DNA from: an uncultured Mucispirillum sp.
GTDB lineage: Bacteria > Chrysiogenota > Deferribacteres > Deferribacterales > Mucispirillaceae
Direction of reading: 5' to 3'
NCBI GenBank assembly: GCA_945947845.1
Contig: CAMEZN010000062.1
Coordinates: 1-8,404, forward strand
DNA: 8,404 nucleotides
The translations under genes and the position numbers were made by a program. Shown piece by piece: positions 5,899 through 8,404 of the stretch; position 1 is the first letter of the stretch; the number at the start of each line of letters is the position of its first letter. The notes beneath the pieces were generated by a model that saw only the letters and a list, made by a program, of their open reading frames with translations, was not told the DNA's origin and did not search any database.

Positions 5899-7389
5899 TT
5901 ACACTCCTTTTTCTAGTATTTCATATATTTTATCCATATTCAAGTTTCTTAAAAGCATCTCTGCAAGTTTATCATACTCCTGATTTTTAAGTTCCTTTAT
6001 ATCTTTTTCTTCTGTTATTTTATCTATTCCTTTTTCCTGCTTTAACTTATCTATAATTCTTTTGACTACATCGCCAGAATCAAAAACTCCATGAATATAT
6101 GTGCCTAATATGTTATTTTCTGCAAGTCCGTCATACTTAATATTTCCTTTGCTGTCTTTTATTTCTGCAATAAAGCAGCTATCTGCATATGTTTTGCCCA
6201 TATGTATCTCATAACCAGAAAACTCTGCACCATTTAAAAATGAGAAATAGCCAGTAATATTATTAAAACTTCCATCTATAACTGTCCTGACTTTTTCATT
6301 TTCAAAAACAGTTTCTGCTTTTATAAGGTTTAAGCCATTAACACTGCCGCCAGATTCCATATTATCTGGGTCTTTTATTATACTTGTAAGCATCTGATAT
6401 CCGCCACATACCCCAATGATACCTTTTCCAGTTTCTGCATACTGCATAATCCTTGTAATAAGTCCAGATGAGCGGATATATCTCATATCATCAATAGTAT
6501 TTTTAGTGCCCGGAATAATCAGTAAATCAGGCTGACCAAAATCAGATACATTTTCTATATACCTGACTTTTACATCATCATAATATTCAAATACTGTAAA
6601 ATCAGTAAAATTTGATATTCTTGGAAGTTTTATTACAGCTATATCTATTAAACCTTTCTCTTTATTTTTTAAAACAGAAGCCAGACTATCTTCTTCATCA
6701 ATATTAAACTGTTCGTATGGCAGCACACCAAGAACATCTATACCAGTTAACTTTTCTATTTTATCAAGCCCCGGCTCTAATATAGATTTATCTCCCCTGA
6801 ACTTATTAATAATAAAGCCTTTAAAATATTTTTTATATTCTTTTAAAAGTTCCACTGTTCCATAAAGTGCTGCAAATACACCACCTCTGTCAATATCCCC
6901 AGCTAAAAGCACAGGTGCACCAGCAATCTCTGCCATACCCATATTGACAAAATCCTTATGATTTAAGTTGATTTCAGCAGGGCTTCCCGCCCCCTCTATC
7001 ACTATAATGTCATATTCTTTATTTAAACTTTCATAGCTTTCTTTAACATATTTAATAAATTTATGCTTTTCTGCAAAATATTCAGCAGCAGTCATATTGC
7101 AATATACTTCACCATTTATTATAATCTGGCTTGTTTTATTTCCAGTTGGTTTTAATAATACAGGGTTAAACCGAACATCAATATTCTGATAAGCACATTC
7201 TGCCTGCACAGCTTGTGCCCTGCCTATTTCAAGCCCGTCTTTTGTAATATATGAATTAAGAGCCATATTTTGTGATTTAAATGGAGCAGTTTTATAACCA
7301 GCATTAGCAAATATTCTACATAATCCTGCACTTATAAGACTTTTTCCTACATTTGATGATGTGCCCTGAACCATTATACATTTAGCCAT
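5899..7389 (-). CDS. cbiP: Adenosylcobyric acid synthase (glutamine-hydrolysing)
   Basis: CbiP (CobQ in the aerobic nomenclature) uses ATP and glutamine to amidate the b, d, e and g carboxylates of adenosylcobyrinic acid a,c-diamide. The 496 residues are normal. The N-terminal dethiobiotin-synthetase-like ATPase domain shows VQGTSSNVGKS (7-17) and KSQNMALNSY (38-47), with IEGAGSPAEINL (131-142) and GDIDRGGVFA (164-173) behind it. The C-terminal class I-type amidotransferase domain shows IIPGTKNT (291-298), GVCGGYQM (326-333) with nucleophile Cys328, GYEIHMG (392-398) and GTYIHGVFD (429-437) with His433. All expected catalytic residues are present. The ATG overlaps the end of cobD by 8 bp, with AAGG shortly upstream as ribosome binding site. 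Confidence 0.97.
   Translation of the reverse strand: MAKCIMVQGTSSNVGKSLISAGLCRIFANAGYKTAPFKSQNMALNSYITKDGLEIGRAQAVQAECAYQNIDVRFNPVLLKPTGNKTSQIIINGEVYCNMTAAEYFAEKHKFIKYVKESYESLNKEYDIIVIEGAGSPAEINLNHKDFVNMGMAEIAGAPVLLAGDIDRGGVFAALYGTVELLKEYKKYFKGFIINKFRGDKSILEPGLDKIEKLTGIDVLGVLPYEQFNIDEEDSLASVLKNKEKGLIDIAVIKLPRISNFTDFTVFEYYDDVKVRYIENVSDFGQPDLLIIPGTKNTIDDMRYIRSSGLITRIMQYAETGKGIIGVCGGYQMLTSIIKDPDNMESGGSVNGLNLIKAETVFENEKVRTVIDGSFNNITGYFSFLNGAEFSGYEIHMGKTYADSCFIAEIKDSKGNIKYDGLAENNILGTYIHGVFDSGDVVKRIIDKLKQEKGIDKITEEKDIKELKNQEYDKLAEMLLRNLNMDKIYEILEKGV
5902..5908 (-). promoter_or_regulatory. cobO ribosome binding site inside the cbiP 3' end
   Basis: AGGAGTG on the minus strand encodes the last residues of CbiP and directly precedes its TAA stop; the cobO ATG follows 5 nt later. 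This decides the cobO start and suggests coupling. Confidence 0.8.
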
Positions 7390-8404
7390 TTATTATTTCC
7401 TTTAATGCTTTTATAAGTTTTTCATTATCATCATGTTTTTTTACTGCTGCCCTATAATAACCTTTTGAAAGTCCACTGTAATTTGAGCAGTCTCTTATTA
7501 ATATATTATATTTTTCAAGCCTTTCTTTTAAATCAAATATTTCTGAATAGAAAAATATATAGTTTGCTTTTGAGCCATATATAATAAACCCAAAAGATTT
7601 AAAATTATTTATAAGATACTCTTTTTCTTCTGCTACGTATTTTAATGATAAATTAATGAAAGAGTTGTCCCTTAAAGCAGCTATTCCGCACATATTAGCA
7701 GGCATAGAAACACGCCATTCTGGGAGCGTATTATCTATCATATCAATGATTCTTTCATCTGATACTGCATAACCAAGCCTAAGCCCTGCAAATGAAAAAG
7801 TTTTCGTAAATGCTTTTATAATAATTAGATTATCATATTTTTTTATTAATGGAACAGCAGTTTCCCCATTCTCTGCTAAATCAATAAAACATTCATCAAG
7901 CACTAATATACAATTTTCTTTCATGCATTTTACTGCTGCTTTCTCTATAAATGATATATCCACCAAATTTCCTGCCGGGTTATCTGGGTTTGTAAGAAAA
8001 ACCATATCTTTTCCAGCTATGTATTCAAAAAAATCATTCTGCAACAGAAAATTAGTCTCTTTTTTTAATATATATTCATATATATTACAATCAATCAGTG
8101 ATTTTTTATATTCGCTGAAAGCAGGTGCAGTAATAAGTGCATTTTTTGGTCTAAATATAACGGGAAGATACCTAATAAGCTCACCTGCTCCATTTGATAC
8201 ACATATATTTTCAACAGCAGTATTTTCTTTTTCTGCTATTTTTTTTCTTAACTCTTTATAATTATGGGGCGGGTATGCAAAGCTGTATTTATAAGCTTCT
8301 ACATAAGCATTAGTTACTTCAAGCGGTGCATTAAGTGGATTTAAACTGCTGGAAAAATCTATGGGATATCTGCCGTATTTTTCATAATAGCTGTATATAT
8401 CACC
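7382..8404 (-). CDS. cobD: L-threonine-O-3-phosphate decarboxylase (CobD-like), 5' end off the window
   Basis: CobD is a PLP enzyme of the histidinol-phosphate aminotransferase fold that decarboxylates threonine phosphate to (R)-1-amino-2-propanol phosphate, the linker of the nucleotide loop. The frame is open from the right edge, giving 340 residues that begin inside the usual N-terminal H-G-G-(D/N)-I motif (first residues G-D-I-Y-S-Y), so only a few residues are probably missing. Motifs are DFSSSLNPL (about 16-24), SNGAGELIRYL (70-80), TNPDNPAG (138-145), VLDECFIDL (168-176) and FTKTFSFAGLRLGY (199-212) with Lys201 as the PLP lysine, plus YYRAAVKKHDDNEKL near the C-terminus with the substrate-binding Arg. 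A TTG at 8044 is not the start, because conserved sequence continues upstream. HisC would be the alternative by fold; the motifs and the cobamide operon favour CobD. Confidence 0.9.
   Translation of the reverse strand, partial: GDIYSYYEKYGRYPIDFSSSLNPLNAPLEVTNAYVEAYKYSFAYPPHNYKELRKKIAEKENTAVENICVSNGAGELIRYLPVIFRPKNALITAPAFSEYKKSLIDCNIYEYILKKETNFLLQNDFFEYIAGKDMVFLTNPDNPAGNLVDISFIEKAAVKCMKENCILVLDECFIDLAENGETAVPLIKKYDNLIIIKAFTKTFSFAGLRLGYAVSDERIIDMIDNTLPEWRVSMPANMCGIAALRDNSFINLSLKYVAEEKEYLINNFKSFGFIIYGSKANYIFFYSEIFDLKERLEKYNILIRDCSNYSGLSKGYYRAAVKKHDDNEKLIKALKEIING

Noticed and set aside
7923..8261. Plus-strand 112-codon open frame inside cobD
   Set aside because: Antisense to conserved PLP-enzyme motifs and without support of its own.
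1..8404. CRISPR array, insertion sequence, integrase, tRNA or attachment site
   Set aside because: No regularly spaced repeats, transposase motifs, terminal inverted repeats or tRNA-like sequence were found on either strand.

Overview
The window is AT-rich chromosomal DNA from a bacterium that is most likely Gram-negative. It carries dTDP-rhamnose genes of the kind used for O-antigen or other surface polysaccharide, a lipoprotein-type arylsulfate sulfotransferase, and a cobamide (vitamin B12) biosynthesis operon. All proteins are close to normal length and intact, so this looks like core or near-core chromosome, not a mobile island. The AT richness, Shine-Dalgarno-led starts and gene set would fit a low-GC anaerobe such as a Deferribacterota (Mucispirillum-like) or Negativicutes member. 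That placement is a guess from composition and gene content only.

Layout. (1) Positions 1-1304, minus strand: the dTDP-rhamnose pair rfbA (glucose-1-phosphate thymidylyltransferase) and rfbC (dTDP-4-keto-6-deoxyglucose 3,5-epimerase, cut by the left edge). They are driven by a near-perfect sigma-70 promoter at 1334-1363. (2) Positions 1305-1664: a very AT-rich divergent intergenic region holding that promoter, an operator-like dyad over it, and a repeated 13-bp near-palindrome upstream of the next gene. (3) Positions 1665-3605, plus strand: one gene for a lipid-anchored arylsulfate sulfotransferase. (4) Positions 3616-3645: a strong 12-bp hairpin, the shared terminator between converging transcription units. 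(5) Positions 3645-8404, minus strand: a compact operon in transcription order cobD (5' end off the window), cbiP, cobO, cbiC, cobT. Its genes overlap by 8 bp or are 2-8 bp apart, and several Shine-Dalgarno sequences are built into the upstream stop codon.

How the genes work together. CbiC makes hydrogenobyrinate or cobyrinate by moving a methyl group on the corrin ring. CobO adenosylates the cobalt, and CbiP amidates four side chains to give adenosylcobyric acid. CobD makes the aminopropanol (phosphate) linker, and CobT activates the lower-ligand base. CbiB, CobU/CobP and CobS/CobV are not in the window and must lie upstream of cobD or elsewhere. The sulfotransferase has no obvious functional link to either neighbour.

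I see no clearly new system. The most useful leads are the sulfotransferase lacking the cysteine pair known from the uropathogenic E. coli enzyme, the substitutions in the CobT base pocket, and the repeat/dyad structure in the divergent promoter region.
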